From contig JAFGIY010000082.1 in assembly GCA_016929335.1 (NCBI GenBank), positions 1 to 64,000 of the forward strand: DNA of 64,000 nt, written 5' to 3'. Numbering within the stretch: the stretch's first letter is position 1; each line of letters opens with the position of its first letter. The notes beneath the pieces are model-generated. The model saw only the letters and a list, made by a program, of their open reading frames with translations. It was not told where the DNA came from and did not search any database. The position numbers and the translations under genes are program-made. This DNA is from Acidobacteriota bacterium. Its GTDB lineage: Bacteria > Acidobacteriota > UBA6911. Below, piece by piece: positions 8,361-16,492 of this stretch.

Positions 8361-8645
8361 ATGAAAAGCAACCTGATCGATTTCGATCTGTTAGGCAAAG
8401 AGGCCGAAGATAAAGTGACGGGATTTACGGGAATCGTGACGTCCATTTCCTACGATCTCTACGGCTGTGTGCAGGCGGTTCTTACTCCCAAATATAAAGA
8501 AAACGAAAAAGCGGAGCTCCAAAGGGGAACCTGGTTTGATACCAAGCGTCTCAAAGTACTGGATGAAAATCCCGTCATAGAAATCCCGGATTTCAATAGG
8601 CCTCCCGGAGGATACGAAAAGCCTGATTTTGCGCAGTTGCCTTAA
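8361..8645 (+). CDS. Conserved small phage protein, function unknown
   Basis: A 94-residue protein with a good ribosome binding site (AGGAGG 8-10 nt before ATG). The sequence reads like a small beta-barrel: KVTGFTGIVTSISYDLYGCVQAVL, then a basic strand region and a Pro-rich tail ending in GGYEKPDFAQLP. I recall similar 'DKVTGF.GIVT....YGCVQ' proteins in many prophages of unrelated hosts, without an assigned role. It is the first prophage gene inside the left att site. Confidence 0.65.
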   Translation: MKSNLIDFDLLGKEAEDKVTGFTGIVTSISYDLYGCVQAVLTPKYKENEKAELQRGTWFDTKRLKVLDENPVIEIPDFNRPPGGYEKPDFAQLP

Positions 8646-8688
8646 AACGAATCGGAAATGAATCAACCTAATTCATGTCGGATTGCTA

Positions 8689-9528
8689 ATGGAACGTGGG
8701 TACATAAAGCTTTGGAGGAAGATTCAGGACTGCAAAGCCCTACAGGAACGCGGGAAGGTTTTATCAAAATTTGAGGCTTGGATAGACATCGTCATGGTTC
8801 GTGCCAGGGGAAAGGATGATGGTGGATTAAAGCGCGGAGAATTTGAAGCGAGCTATCGCTTCCTGGCCAGAGCCTGGCGGTGGGACGTTCACAAAGTTTT
8901 CCGGTTCATGTCCCAACTGGAAGCCGAAGGGATGCTATTTCGAAATCCAATTTCAGTGCAACACCCAGCGCAACACCAACGACAACACTTAGCGCAACAC
9001 TTTATTGTTTGCAATTACGATACTTATAACCCGATCAACAACGGCAATGACAACACCTTTGACAACACCCAGCGCAACAAAGTAAAAGAATGTATTAATA
9101 AAAGAAAAATAAAGGAAACATCGCAAGCGGCTGGCGCCGCTGCCATGGATCCGCTTCCCTCTACCGAGTCACTTCAACTGTCCGAAAGACTTCGCCAGGC
9201 GATACAAGTTAGAGATCCGAAGGCGAGGGCCTGCCGGCTACCTGATCTGACTCATTGGGCGCGCGACATCGAAAAGATCATTCGAATCGATGGTCGCCGG
9301 GTAGAGGACGTCGAGGCGGTCATAGCATGGTGCCAGAACGACAGCTTTTGGGGCCCCAATATCCTGAGCGGTCGCAAGTTGCGAGATAAATTCGACACAA
9401 TGTGGGGGCAGATGCGGCGCAAATGCATCCCTGATTTGGTCGGTGAAACAGATATTCCGGATAACGGCGAGCGCGATCCCGCCTATGCGGAATTAGTTCG
9501 TCAAAGAGCGAGGGCGCTAGATTTGTAA
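8689..9528 (+). CDS. Phage replication initiator-like protein (lambda O-like arrangement)
   Basis: The start is the ATG at 8689; a TTG two codons earlier is less likely. The N-terminal 85 residues (YIKLWRKIQD...GEFEASYRFLARAWRWDVHKVFRFMSQLEAEGML) form a winged-helix domain like those of phage replisome organisers and initiators. A low-complexity middle (QHPAQHQRQHLAQH) follows, encoded by 12-bp DNA repeats, then a Lys-rich AT-rich segment and a C-terminal domain (LPDLTHWARDIEKIIRIDGR...VIAWCQNDSFWGPNILSGRKLRDKFD) typical of DnaD/O-type initiators that recruit the helicase. An initiator gene with iterons inside it is the lambda O design. No helicase or loader gene was recognised next to it. 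Confidence 0.75.
   Translation: MERGYIKLWRKIQDCKALQERGKVLSKFEAWIDIVMVRARGKDDGGLKRGEFEASYRFLARAWRWDVHKVFRFMSQLEAEGMLFRNPISVQHPAQHQRQHLAQHFIVCNYDTYNPINNGNDNTFDNTQRNKVKECINKRKIKETSQAAGAAAMDPLPSTESLQLSERLRQAIQVRDPKARACRLPDLTHWARDIEKIIRIDGRRVEDVEAVIAWCQNDSFWGPNILSGRKLRDKFDTMWGQMRRKCIPDLVGETDIPDNGERDPAYAELVRQRARALDL
8959..9120 (+). repeat. Iteron cluster plus AT-rich stretch: candidate prophage replication origin
   Basis: CAACAC starts at 8959, 8971, 8983 and 8995 (exact 12-bp period), then at 9051 and 9063 with a CAACAA at 9075 (again 12 bp apart). The units share the wider pattern CAACACYYAGCG. Directly downstream, about 9081-9120 is A-rich with few C or G bases, as expected of a DNA unwinding element. 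The repeats lie inside the putative initiator gene, as in lambda. Origin function is inferred. Confidence 0.6.
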
Positions 9529-9568
9529 TATTCAGTAAGGCTTGGCGGTGCATGGCTTAGGCAAGGCA

Positions 9569-9784
9569 ATGAGCGCGATAGATGCTTCAATTTTGATTTG
9601 GACTCCAGGCATTCCACCAAAGCCGGGAAATTATCTTTTCCGCTGGCGCAATTGCCCCAAACTATCTCCGTTTGTCATGACGATCGAAAAGCCCGATCCC
9701 GATGGCAATTGGGAAGAGTATGAATGGATCTATCTCTCCACACAGGAAGAAAAAAATGGAAGAGCGGCAGTATTATCGGCCTGA
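9569..9784 (+). CDS. Small hypothetical protein
   Basis: About 71 residues from an ATG at 9569; an upstream in-frame TTG at 9542 is possible but poorly supported. It contains the pattern GIPPKPGNYLFRW...EEYEWIYLS, resembling small one-domain phage proteins that start with a Pro-rich loop. It overlaps the next gene by about 28 bp on the same strand. No function recognised. Confidence 0.45.
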   Translation: MSAIDASILIWTPGIPPKPGNYLFRWRNCPKLSPFVMTIEKPDPDGNWEEYEWIYLSTQEEKNGRAAVLSA

Positions 9785-9950
9785 TGAGATTGCGGAACAC
9801 TTCCAGGTGAGTGTGAGTTATGTATATTTTCTTATCCGCAAGAAAAAAATCAGAGCAGTGAAGATTGGGCGATTACATCGAATCCCAAGAGAGGAGTATT
9901 GCCGGCTTTGTCAAGGAAGTAATGGATGTACTTCTTGCACATATCAATAG
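9756..9950 (+). CDS. Small excisionase-family HTH protein with C-terminal Cys cluster
   Basis: An ATG at 9756 follows AGGA. The 64-residue product begins MEERQYYRPDEIAEHFQVSV, a HTH_17 (excisionase/MerR-like) DNA-binding fold, with the wing KIRAVKIGRLHRIPREEY. It ends with four cysteines in CRLCQGSNGCTSC, which could bind zinc; that tail is unusual for the family. It closes the leftmost early gene group before the cargo block. Likely a small regulator; the target is unknown. Confidence 0.65.
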   Translation: MEERQYYRPDEIAEHFQVSVSYVYFLIRKKKIRAVKIGRLHRIPREEYCRLCQGSNGCTSCTYQ

Positions 9951-10305
9951 GCTTGACAGCCGCCCATTGCATCATATTTTGCCATTTTTGCATGCTCTAG
10001 ATTAGCCTCGGTCCAATGAACTATAGATATAGTATATATCGTTCCTCATATTATGCAATTTCATAAATCGAAAGAATTAGTTGTGGATTTATTTTTTTGA
10101 ATAGGATACTTGAATTATTTAAGCCTGATAGCTAAAATCGGTCGAATTCTCTCAGATATTCCAGGAGCCAAATAAATATTTTCTTTGGCATAATTACATA
10201 AGTGCGGTGGATTGTCATTCCCAAATGAATACAATGCTAACAGAGTATCGCCCAACCGGTTTCAACAGATGGTCCGCTGCTGAAATGGGGTGTTAGAACG
10301 TAAAT
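9951..10305. other. AT-rich noncoding gap with an integron attC-like fold
   Basis: No gene seen. At 10250-10298 a GCCCAAC box, inverted arms TTTCAaCAG / CTGcTGAAA and a GTTAGAA box are arranged like R''-L''-L'-R' of an attC site, 8 bp before the ATG of the HEPN gene. R' departs from the GTTRRRY consensus at its last base. This is suggestive only. Confidence 0.35.
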
Positions 10306-10842
10306 ATGAAAGACATAGAGGGAATTGAAAGAGTCTTAGCATATCTTGAGCCACATATGGCTGATATAGAGGCACGATTTAACACTGAGAATGCTAAATT
10401 CATTGCACTGATGAGCAAACCGCACGATGTTGTTGGACGGCTTCTTAAATGTCACTTGGTGGTTGAGCATTACTTAAACCGCTTTTTATCAGAGCATTTT
10501 AGCATCGAAGATGTTGAAAGCGCAAAGCTGGGATTCTTCAGCAAAGTAATGCTTTTACCCAGCAAGGCAACCAGCGCGGCTTTCGTAAAGCCGGGCATAT
10601 TGAAATTGAACACCTTGCGCAATCGCTTGGGACACAATTTGGATTCTGTTATCGCTTTTAGCGATTTGGGACCAATAAGCGAGGTCTTGGCTATCGCCCG
10701 TAAAGGCGTGATTTTCAAGGAGCCTATTGATGCTATCGAGGCATTTACCGCAATCGCATGTACTTGGCTTATTGTTCCGCCAAAAGAGCACCGGCAGCTT
10801 TTCATTGATGCATTCTCTGAGGTAAAGGTAAATGCACTCTAA
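10306..10842 (+). CDS. HEPN-like protein, candidate RNase effector
   Basis: A 178-residue all-helical protein. The motif RNRLGH (residues 105-110) fits the Rx4-6H catalytic signature of HEPN ribonucleases, here in the common RNxxxH form, placed at the end of a helix as in the family. The preceding helix HDVVGRLLKCHLVVEHYLNRFLSEHF (read in parts) resembles the first HEPN helix. HEPN proteins act in toxin-antitoxin, abortive infection and CRISPR effectors. It is the first gene of a prophage cargo block and is preceded by an attC-like gap. An antiphage or toxin role is inference; no obvious antitoxin (MNT-type) neighbour is present. Confidence 0.6.
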   Translation: MKDIEGIERVLAYLEPHMADIEARFNTENAKFIALMSKPHDVVGRLLKCHLVVEHYLNRFLSEHFSIEDVESAKLGFFSKVMLLPSKATSAAFVKPGILKLNTLRNRLGHNLDSVIAFSDLGPISEVLAIARKGVIFKEPIDAIEAFTAIACTWLIVPPKEHRQLFIDAFSEVKVNAL

Positions 10843-10919
10843 ATATTTACTTCGTAAGCCGGCGCAAAAAAACGCGTTATTGTTGGGTGAGAAGTAAGAC
10901 GAATGCGGAGGATTAACTG

Positions 10920-11909
10920 ATGACAGATAAGACAATGCAGCGCGCCGCTAACAATCCCGGCACAGAGAGACAAAAACGCGGTTCCTGGGATAGTCGGCAT
11001 GTGCTGCTCTACTCCCTGATAGGCATATTTTTCTTGATAGCCTTAAATCTATCGATCTTCATTGAGAAGCCACAAGAACTGAAAAGCCTCTTGCGAGACA
11101 TAGCGATTGCGATCGGGCCCGTCTGGATGCTCGGTATTCTTTACCAGCATTTCCTCTTTAAAGAGATCCGAGAAGCCTCCACAGAAGCATCAACTGAAGC
11201 ATTACTCGCGCAAGCTCGGCCGCTCCTGGAGGGCATCCGTATGTCCGCAAGAGAGGTGCAAAACGAGGTCGAGAACATGATGCACCTCCGTGACCTTGGT
11301 GTCGAGAGAGCCTTTAAGCGGCGAAAAGATGCCTTGCTGCTAGTATGTGAGTGGCTGCGTAGCGAAGAGAGCGAAGTCGCCTTTGTAGGAACATCTCTTC
11401 GCGGTCTATTTTGGGAAGAAGTTGGGAGCAAGGAGGTTGCCGGCATTCTCGCGAGTAGATTGAAGGAGCCCAACCGCACTTGCCGCTTCAAGTTTCTTCT
11501 CACTCATCCGGCCTTTGCGGATCTTCGGCAGGGGCTTGAAAGGATACATCGACCGGAAGACTTCCAGATCAGTACGGAGATCCGTGAGTCCGCTCGTCGA
11601 CTACTAGAGATGGGCGCTCATCCAAAGGAAATCCGATTCGTCAAAGCCACGCCAACCTGTTTCGCCATCAAGACATCAACTCATATGTTAATAAATCCTT
11701 ATCCGTTGGAGAATCAATCGCTCGCATCTTTTTGTCTGATAGTGGGTAATCAAGAAGGACGGAATCGCATATATACTTCCTTCGAGGAGAACCATTTCAT
11801 ATTCGAGAGTGCGAACAGCGTTCCTCTTGGCGGCGAAACGAAAGATGACTTGGACAAGATTTTCAGCCAGACCCTAACGTCTCTTGGTCTGGTGCCCGAA
11901 GCCGGATAA
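10920..11909 (+). CDS. Membrane-anchored protein with PLD-like C-terminal domain
   Basis: The start follows GCGGAGG. The 329-residue product has two transmembrane helices (about residues 28-47 and 61-80), a coiled-coil/linker segment (to about 130), and a C-terminal alpha/beta domain with SEVAFVGTSLRGLF, CRFKFLLTHPAF, MLINPYPLE and a final YTSFEENHFIFESA. The strand order and the closing 'F..hF..lwe.a' helix recall phospholipase-D-like regulatory domains that lack the HKD motif; I see no HxKxxxxD. It could be a membrane effector or sensor in a defence locus. It sits between the HEPN gene and another membrane protein. Confidence 0.5.
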   Translation: MTDKTMQRAANNPGTERQKRGSWDSRHVLLYSLIGIFFLIALNLSIFIEKPQELKSLLRDIAIAIGPVWMLGILYQHFLFKEIREASTEASTEALLAQARPLLEGIRMSAREVQNEVENMMHLRDLGVERAFKRRKDALLLVCEWLRSEESEVAFVGTSLRGLFWEEVGSKEVAGILASRLKEPNRTCRFKFLLTHPAFADLRQGLERIHRPEDFQISTEIRESARRLLEMGAHPKEIRFVKATPTCFAIKTSTHMLINPYPLENQSLASFCLIVGNQEGRNRIYTSFEENHFIFESANSVPLGGETKDDLDKIFSQTLTSLGLVPEAG

Positions 11910-12058
11910 TAAATGCTTCCGGCGAGGTGTAATCCGCACCATCTGATATCCACATAGAGCGGACGCGGTAAAGACGCCGCGACGCCAGAAAAGGTATAAA
12001 ACCGAGATGTATGCTATGCGCCGCGATTGATGCCAATCGTTAAGAGGAGCAAATCATC

Positions 12059-12592
12059 ATGAATCAATCCATAAACTATCCAGCCTTGATCATCAGTATC
12101 CTCGCCTTACTTTTTACTGTTTTCAGTTTCTGGTGGATGAACTGGCGTACGGGAAAACTCATAATCGCTCCGCCGCGTTCCTTCGCAGCTATTGGTTCAC
12201 GTGAACACATGATTATTGAGATTCCACTTGTTTTTTTTAATACAGGCCCCATGCCCATTGTGATCCAGAACATGCGACTATTCCTTCCCGATTACAAACT
12301 TCATTTGAGCTTTATGGCAACTGTAGCAAAACTCTCCCAAGAGGAAGGTCGAGTGTTTGCTACTCAATTTCCCGTTCGTGGCAGAGAATCGGTGCTGATG
12401 ATTTGCGAATTTCATGCCTCCGGCAATAGGATATCATTTGAGGCAAAGAAATATCGGATTGAACTTCAGGGATTCTACCACAAAAAGAAGGAATGGGATA
12501 CTCTGCTTTGCTTCCAGCTAAATGTTCCTATAAATGCTCTACCGACTATTAATCAGCAATTCATAGCATATGATAATATGCTTGATGAATAA
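12059..12592 (+). CDS. Single-pass membrane protein with C-terminal beta domain, unknown function
   Basis: The start is preceded by AGAGGAG. The N-terminal helix (YPALIISILALLFTVFSFWWM) anchors the protein. The rest starts with a NWRTGKLIIAPPRSFA segment and appears to be an all-beta, immunoglobulin-like cytoplasmic domain (IPLVFFNTGPMPIVIQNMRLFL...). I recall 'W..GkL....PRsf' membrane proteins as a widespread uncharacterised group. It is placed in the cargo block and is not part of virion genes. Confidence 0.5.
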   Translation: MNQSINYPALIISILALLFTVFSFWWMNWRTGKLIIAPPRSFAAIGSREHMIIEIPLVFFNTGPMPIVIQNMRLFLPDYKLHLSFMATVAKLSQEEGRVFATQFPVRGRESVLMICEFHASGNRISFEAKKYRIELQGFYHKKKEWDTLLCFQLNVPINALPTINQQFIAYDNMLDE

Positions 12593-12919
12593 CCGCCGAA
12601 CAATTCTTTCTCGCAAACCAATCTTCGGTCTTTCGCCTAAATTGAGCCCTATGGTTGGATGATCACCTCAAACGCAGGCCATGCATTTTCCATAATTCTA
12701 AATGCAATTTCGCTTGGCTGAGTAATACGCTAACTGGAAAAGTGGGATCGTCCTAATCTATATAGGCTCTGCCAACAGGGGGAGAGAATGCATCATATTA
12801 TTGCGACACTTGTCACTACTTGCGATGCCTGCACTGTTTTTTCCCCAAAAGCTTGACTTTATTGAAGACCTGCCTCATACATCCACATGGTAGACTCATC
12901 TACACTGAACCCGTAAACA
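12593..12919. other. Noncoding gap in the first cargo block
   Basis: About 330 bp without a convincing gene. A GTTGGAT (GTTRRRY-type) box lies at about 12653, about 60 bp after the stop, with short inverted CAATT/AATTG arms between. This is weak, attC-like spacing. Confidence 0.3.
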
Positions 12920-13432
12920 ATGGGCCGGTTATTACTTGGTAATCGGCCCGAGACAAACGAGTGTTTGGTTAAGCTAGAAGGTACCCCGATGATGGATGCC
13001 CCTAAAACCCTACCAGCAGAAGTAGAAGGTGATCGGTCCTGGGTATTAAGGGATGACTTTAAATCTCCGCAAAGAAGAGTCAAAAGAAGCGGTATTAAAC
13101 AAACAATTGATCGTAAATTCTTCCGATCCGGCCTTTACCTTTTAATTGGATCAAATGGATTATGCAAAATAGGCCGTTCGGAGAATTTATACAATAGGAT
13201 CGCGAATCTTTGGACAACGATACCCGATGAATTCGAGGTATTTGCTCTATTTGCGACAGAAGCTCATATTCATTGCGAGCGTGTCATCCACGAGAAATTT
13301 AAGGATCGCAGGATTAAGGGTGAATGGTTCGCATTGCAAGAGGGGAATATTGAAGAATTAATAGAGAAGTATGGATTCTGCTTAATAAACAAAAAAGCAA
13401 GCGAATTTCTGGACGTATATTCAAATCAGTAA
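12920..13432 (+). CDS. GIY-YIG-superfamily protein of the T5orf172/MUG113 type
   Basis: A 170-residue protein. The C-terminal roughly 95 residues read GLYLLIGSNGLCKIGRSENLYNRI...LFATEAHIHCERVIHEKF...GEWFAL, the pattern of the T5orf172/MUG113 branch of GIY-YIG nucleases (strands GLYLLIG and CKIGRS, catalytic Arg in the helix, Glu of CERVIHEKF, closing GEWF). The N-terminal roughly 60 residues are basic and not recognised. The start is uncertain: Met codons at 12920 and 12989 are possible. Such proteins occur in phages and mobile elements as nicking or DNA-tailoring enzymes; the role here is unknown. Confidence 0.7.
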   Translation: MGRLLLGNRPETNECLVKLEGTPMMDAPKTLPAEVEGDRSWVLRDDFKSPQRRVKRSGIKQTIDRKFFRSGLYLLIGSNGLCKIGRSENLYNRIANLWTTIPDEFEVFALFATEAHIHCERVIHEKFKDRRIKGEWFALQEGNIEELIEKYGFCLINKKASEFLDVYSNQ

Positions 13433-13466
13433 CGGGCAACCCGCCGCTTCCGTGGGTTCGTTAGAT
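13428..13466. other. attC-like fold downstream of the GIY-YIG gene
   Basis: TAAC at the stop codon, an AACCC / GGGTT inverted pair around an 11-nt loop, and GTTAGAT (a perfect GTTRRRY box) at 13460-13466 repeat the attC-like layout seen before the HEPN gene. A second GTTRRRY box, GTTAAGC, follows at about 13470. Tentative. Confidence 0.3.
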
Positions 13467-13493
13467 AGCGTTAAGCCACTGCTTTAAAATCCG

Positions 13494-13796
13494 ATGCCAA
13501 AACCAGTCGTTGTCATAAACCCGGTCACGGGGCAAAAGAGCTATACCAAACACCCAGAAAGGCTATCGTCCCGCTCCAGAGTTGAAATGATAAATGGTGT
13601 TTTATTTGGATTTGTAAAGGGACCAACTGGATATGCCTTAATGGTGACCGACCGCTGGAAAATGCCACATACGCAATTGATCCACGGATCTTTATATGAG
13701 CCCGATAAAATTCGCCGGATAAAGGAAAAGCCACAAAAGAATGCATGTCAAAGAATACAGCTTTTGCATGGTCCGGAAACGCAACCGGTAAGATGA
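13494..13796 (+). CDS. Hypothetical basic protein
   Basis: A 100-residue protein rich in Lys and Arg (VTGQKSYTKHPERLSSRSRVEM...) with a central beta-rich stretch (INGVLFGFVKGPTGYALMVTD). No known domain recognised and no clear ribosome binding site. It lies between the cargo block and the terminase genes on the same strand as both. Confidence 0.4.
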   Translation: MPKPVVVINPVTGQKSYTKHPERLSSRSRVEMINGVLFGFVKGPTGYALMVTDRWKMPHTQLIHGSLYEPDKIRRIKEKPQKNACQRIQLLHGPETQPVR

Positions 13797-13811
13797 ATCC
13801 AATGATGTCAA

Positions 13812-13964
13812 ATGCTACAGCGCAACATCAGCGATCTTCTGACAGATGCATGCTCCCGCTGCCCGGGGCCACCAGGAGAGCCGATCGAGATGAGGCCAGG
13901 CTTGGGTCCTTCCTGCGGGAAAACGCGGGCGGGTAAGTTGATGGCACAATTTGGTCAGCCATGA
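13812..13964 (+). CDS. Possible 50-residue Cys-containing protein
   Basis: The frame from ATG 13812 encodes about 50 residues with CSRC and a later PSCGKTRAGK, a weak zinc-ribbon look, and ends 28 bp before the terminase small subunit. A competing frame (13745-13936) is equally open. The ribosome binding site is poor. Listed because the gap is otherwise empty. Confidence 0.25.
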   Translation: MLQRNISDLLTDACSRCPGPPGEPIEMRPGLGPSCGKTRAGKLMAQFGQP

Positions 13965-13991
13965 AATTTAAAACCGAGTTGTCGGGTGGTC

Positions 13992-14519
13992 ATGACAGGT
14001 AGTCAGCGTGCATACGCCAAACATCGGAGAGCGGTCGGTCTTGCCGGCGGAACGCTTTCCGCTGTACAGAAAGCAATCGCTTCAGGCCGCATAACCAAAG
14101 GGTCCGATGGGAAAATAGATTTCGAACGGGCGGATCGAGAATGGGAAGAAAATCTCAATCACCGAAAGCGCCCAATTCAGCGGTTTGATCAAGCCGAGCA
14201 GGTGGTCACCGATGCTCATTCTGATGGAATCCCAACAGATAGTTTTTTTGAGGCCCAGCGGCAACATGAATGGATTAAAGTACAAAAAGAGGAATTGGAG
14301 CTTCGAAAACGGCGCGGTGAATTATGGGAGAAATCTGAGGTTGAAGAAGAATGGGGGAAACTTCTCACGACGTTTTGTAACCGAATTATGGGGATGGTTG
14401 ACAAATTGGCTCCACGCGTCGCTGCCAATTCGGATGTTCACGAATGTCGTTCAATTATAGAACGCGAAGTAAAGGAAGCGTTATTAGCATTGAATGGATA
14501 TCGATCTAATGCGGCATGA
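13992..14519 (+). CDS. terS: Terminase small subunit (Nu1-like)
   Basis: About 175 residues from the ATG at 13992; an in-frame GTG is two codons earlier. The N-terminus SQRAYAKHRRAVGLAGGTLSAVQKAI is a HTH of the lambda Nu1/DUF1441 kind, followed by KIDFERADREW, which closes the winged helix. A long charged helix (VQKEELELRKRRGELWEKSEVEEEW) gives oligomerisation. It ends overlapping the large subunit start (ATGA, 14516-14519), the normal terS-terL order. It recognises packaging sites on phage DNA. Confidence 0.88.
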   Translation: MTGSQRAYAKHRRAVGLAGGTLSAVQKAIASGRITKGSDGKIDFERADREWEENLNHRKRPIQRFDQAEQVVTDAHSDGIPTDSFFEAQRQHEWIKVQKEELELRKRRGELWEKSEVEEEWGKLLTTFCNRIMGMVDKLAPRVAANSDVHECRSIIEREVKEALLALNGYRSNAA

Positions 14520-16492
14520 GCCAGATTGCAAAATCATTAGAATTGTTGTGTCGTTCTTGCGTATCACCACCACCGGATTTGACAGTCTCTCAGTGGGCAG
14601 ACCAATACAGATATCTGAGCTCGGAATCGGCAGCGGAGCACGGCAAATGGTCAACGCTTCCCTTTCAACGAGAACCGCTGGATTCCGTTTCGGATCCGTG
14701 TGTTTATCGGACCGTTATTCGGGCAGCAACGCAGATGCTCAAAACGGTGACAATCGAAAACGGGATCGGCTACTTTGCCCATCAGGATCCCGGTCCGATC
14801 TTGGTACTGCAGCCCCGGGATGCGGACGCCAAGGCCTTTTCCAAAGAGCGGATCGCGCCGATGATCCGCGATACGCCGGTTTTGAAAAACATATTCGCGG
14901 AGAGCAAGGGCCGAACTTCCAACAGCACGATCGAAGAGAAGCTGTTTCGCGGGGGAATGCTGGCAATCACGTCAGCCGGATCCCCGGGCAACCTGGCCAG
15001 GCGGGCAATTCGGTTTTTATTCGCGGACGAAGTGGACAAATATCCTCCAACGGCTGGCTCCGAAGGAAATCCGATTTCCCTAGCCCGGAAGAGGCTCGCG
15101 ACATTCCGACATCGGAAAAAGGAAATCCTGACATGTTCGCCGACCCTTCCGGGATCGGAGATCGACCGGGCTTACGAAGCTTCCGACAAGCGGGAGTATT
15201 ACGTTCCCTGTCCTGCATGCGGACATATGCAGAGCATGATGCTCAAGTTTTATACCCAGGTGCGCTGGGATTCGAAGCTTTCCTCTCGAGAGGAGCAGGC
15301 GCGGTCCGCGAGGTATCACTGTGAGAATCCGGATTGCAGTGCGGCCTGGGATGACGCGGCGCGATGGAAAGCGGTGGAACTGGGCGAGTGGCGGGCAAGC
15401 CGGCCATTTAACGGTATAGCAGGATTCTGGATCAGCGAGCTTTACAGCCCATGGAAACAGCTATCGGAAATTGTATTGGATTATCTGAGCAAGAAGGACA
15501 GCGCCGAAGATCTCAAGACATTCGTCAACACCAGCATGGCGGAGAACTGGATCGAGAAGGGCGAGGCGCCCGAATGGGAGATGCTACTTTCGCGCAGGGA
15601 GGATTATCAACCCGGGACCGTTCCTCGAGGGGGACTATTTCTGACGTCAGGCGTCGACGTCCATCCGGATCGCCTCGAGGCGGAGGTAGTTGCCTGGGGA
15701 CGCGGCCGGGAGTCCTGGTCTGTCGACTACCAGATTTTCGAGGGCAAGACATCAGAACCGGAAGTCTGGAAGAAGTTGGAAGCATTGAGGTCGCAGACAT
15801 ACAGGACGGAGAGCGGAGCCGAGATCCCTATTTCCCGTATGTTTGTGGATTCCGGAGATCAGACACAGGATGTCTATAACTGGGTGCGCACTCAGCCCTC
15901 AAGCCAGGTCCAGGCGATTAAGGGATCCGATAAAGGGATCCTGCCAGTTGGACAGCCGACTCCCGTGGAGGTTACGGTTGGAGGCCGGAAGATTAAAGCC
16001 GGTGTCAAAATCAAGATCATCAATGTCTCGTTTTTCAAATCCGATCTGTATGCCAATCTTAAATCCCGCCGGCCAACGGAGGAAGAGCTTGAGCAGGGCT
16101 ATACGTTTCCTCCGGGTTATTGTCACTTTCCTACGGGAAAAAACTATGGTGACGAGCATTTTAAGCAGCTATGCGCCGAGCAGCTCGTCAGCCATAGAAA
16201 CCGGAGATCCGGCCGGACCAAACAGGAATGGCAGCAGACCAGGCCCCGCAATGAAGCACTCGACTGCAGGATCTATGCTCGAGCAGCAGCCTGGGATAAA
16301 GGATTAGACAGGATGCAGGAAAGGCATTTCCGATCAATGGAAGACCAATTAAAAATAGCTCATCCTGCAGCTGCGCAATCTGAACAGCAGTCACAAGCCC
16401 AGCCGGAGAATGCTCAGCCTGGTTTACGGATGGATGAAATTCGGAATCAGGGCTACTTCAGGGGCAGAAACAAAAACTGGTTTAATCGATAA
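14516..16492 (+). CDS. terL: Terminase large subunit, lambda GpA family
   Basis: A 658-residue packaging motor ATPase/nuclease. Visible parts: DLTVSQWADQYRYL opening typical of GpA; Walker A-like RAATQMLKT (69-77); Walker B FLFADEVD (167-174) with catalytic Glu; coupling segment LTCSPTLPGSEI; a zinc-binding set CPAC (232-235) and CENPDC (269-274); and the nuclease domain from about residue 370 starting with TSGVDVHPD, with a second acidic cluster at FVDSGDQ. Length matches GpA (about 640). A GpA terminase implies concatemer cutting at cos-like sites. It overlaps both neighbours. Confidence 0.96.
   Translation: MSQIAKSLELLCRSCVSPPPDLTVSQWADQYRYLSSESAAEHGKWSTLPFQREPLDSVSDPCVYRTVIRAATQMLKTVTIENGIGYFAHQDPGPILVLQPRDADAKAFSKERIAPMIRDTPVLKNIFAESKGRTSNSTIEEKLFRGGMLAITSAGSPGNLARRAIRFLFADEVDKYPPTAGSEGNPISLARKRLATFRHRKKEILTCSPTLPGSEIDRAYEASDKREYYVPCPACGHMQSMMLKFYTQVRWDSKLSSREEQARSARYHCENPDCSAAWDDAARWKAVELGEWRASRPFNGIAGFWISELYSPWKQLSEIVLDYLSKKDSAEDLKTFVNTSMAENWIEKGEAPEWEMLLSRREDYQPGTVPRGGLFLTSGVDVHPDRLEAEVVAWGRGRESWSVDYQIFEGKTSEPEVWKKLEALRSQTYRTESGAEIPISRMFVDSGDQTQDVYNWVRTQPSSQVQAIKGSDKGILPVGQPTPVEVTVGGRKIKAGVKIKIINVSFFKSDLYANLKSRRPTEEELEQGYTFPPGYCHFPTGKNYGDEHFKQLCAEQLVSHRNRRSGRTKQEWQQTRPRNEALDCRIYARAAAWDKGLDRMQERHFRSMEDQLKIAHPAAAQSEQQSQAQPENAQPGLRMDEIRNQGYFRGRNKNWFNR

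Noticed and set aside
8959-9080. CRISPR array
   Set aside because: 12-bp period without spacers and within a coding frame; better explained as iterons.
13745-13936. 63-codon plus-strand frame before terminase
   Set aside because: Overlaps another frame, has no ribosome binding site and no recognisable features; I list the neighbouring 13812 frame at low confidence instead.
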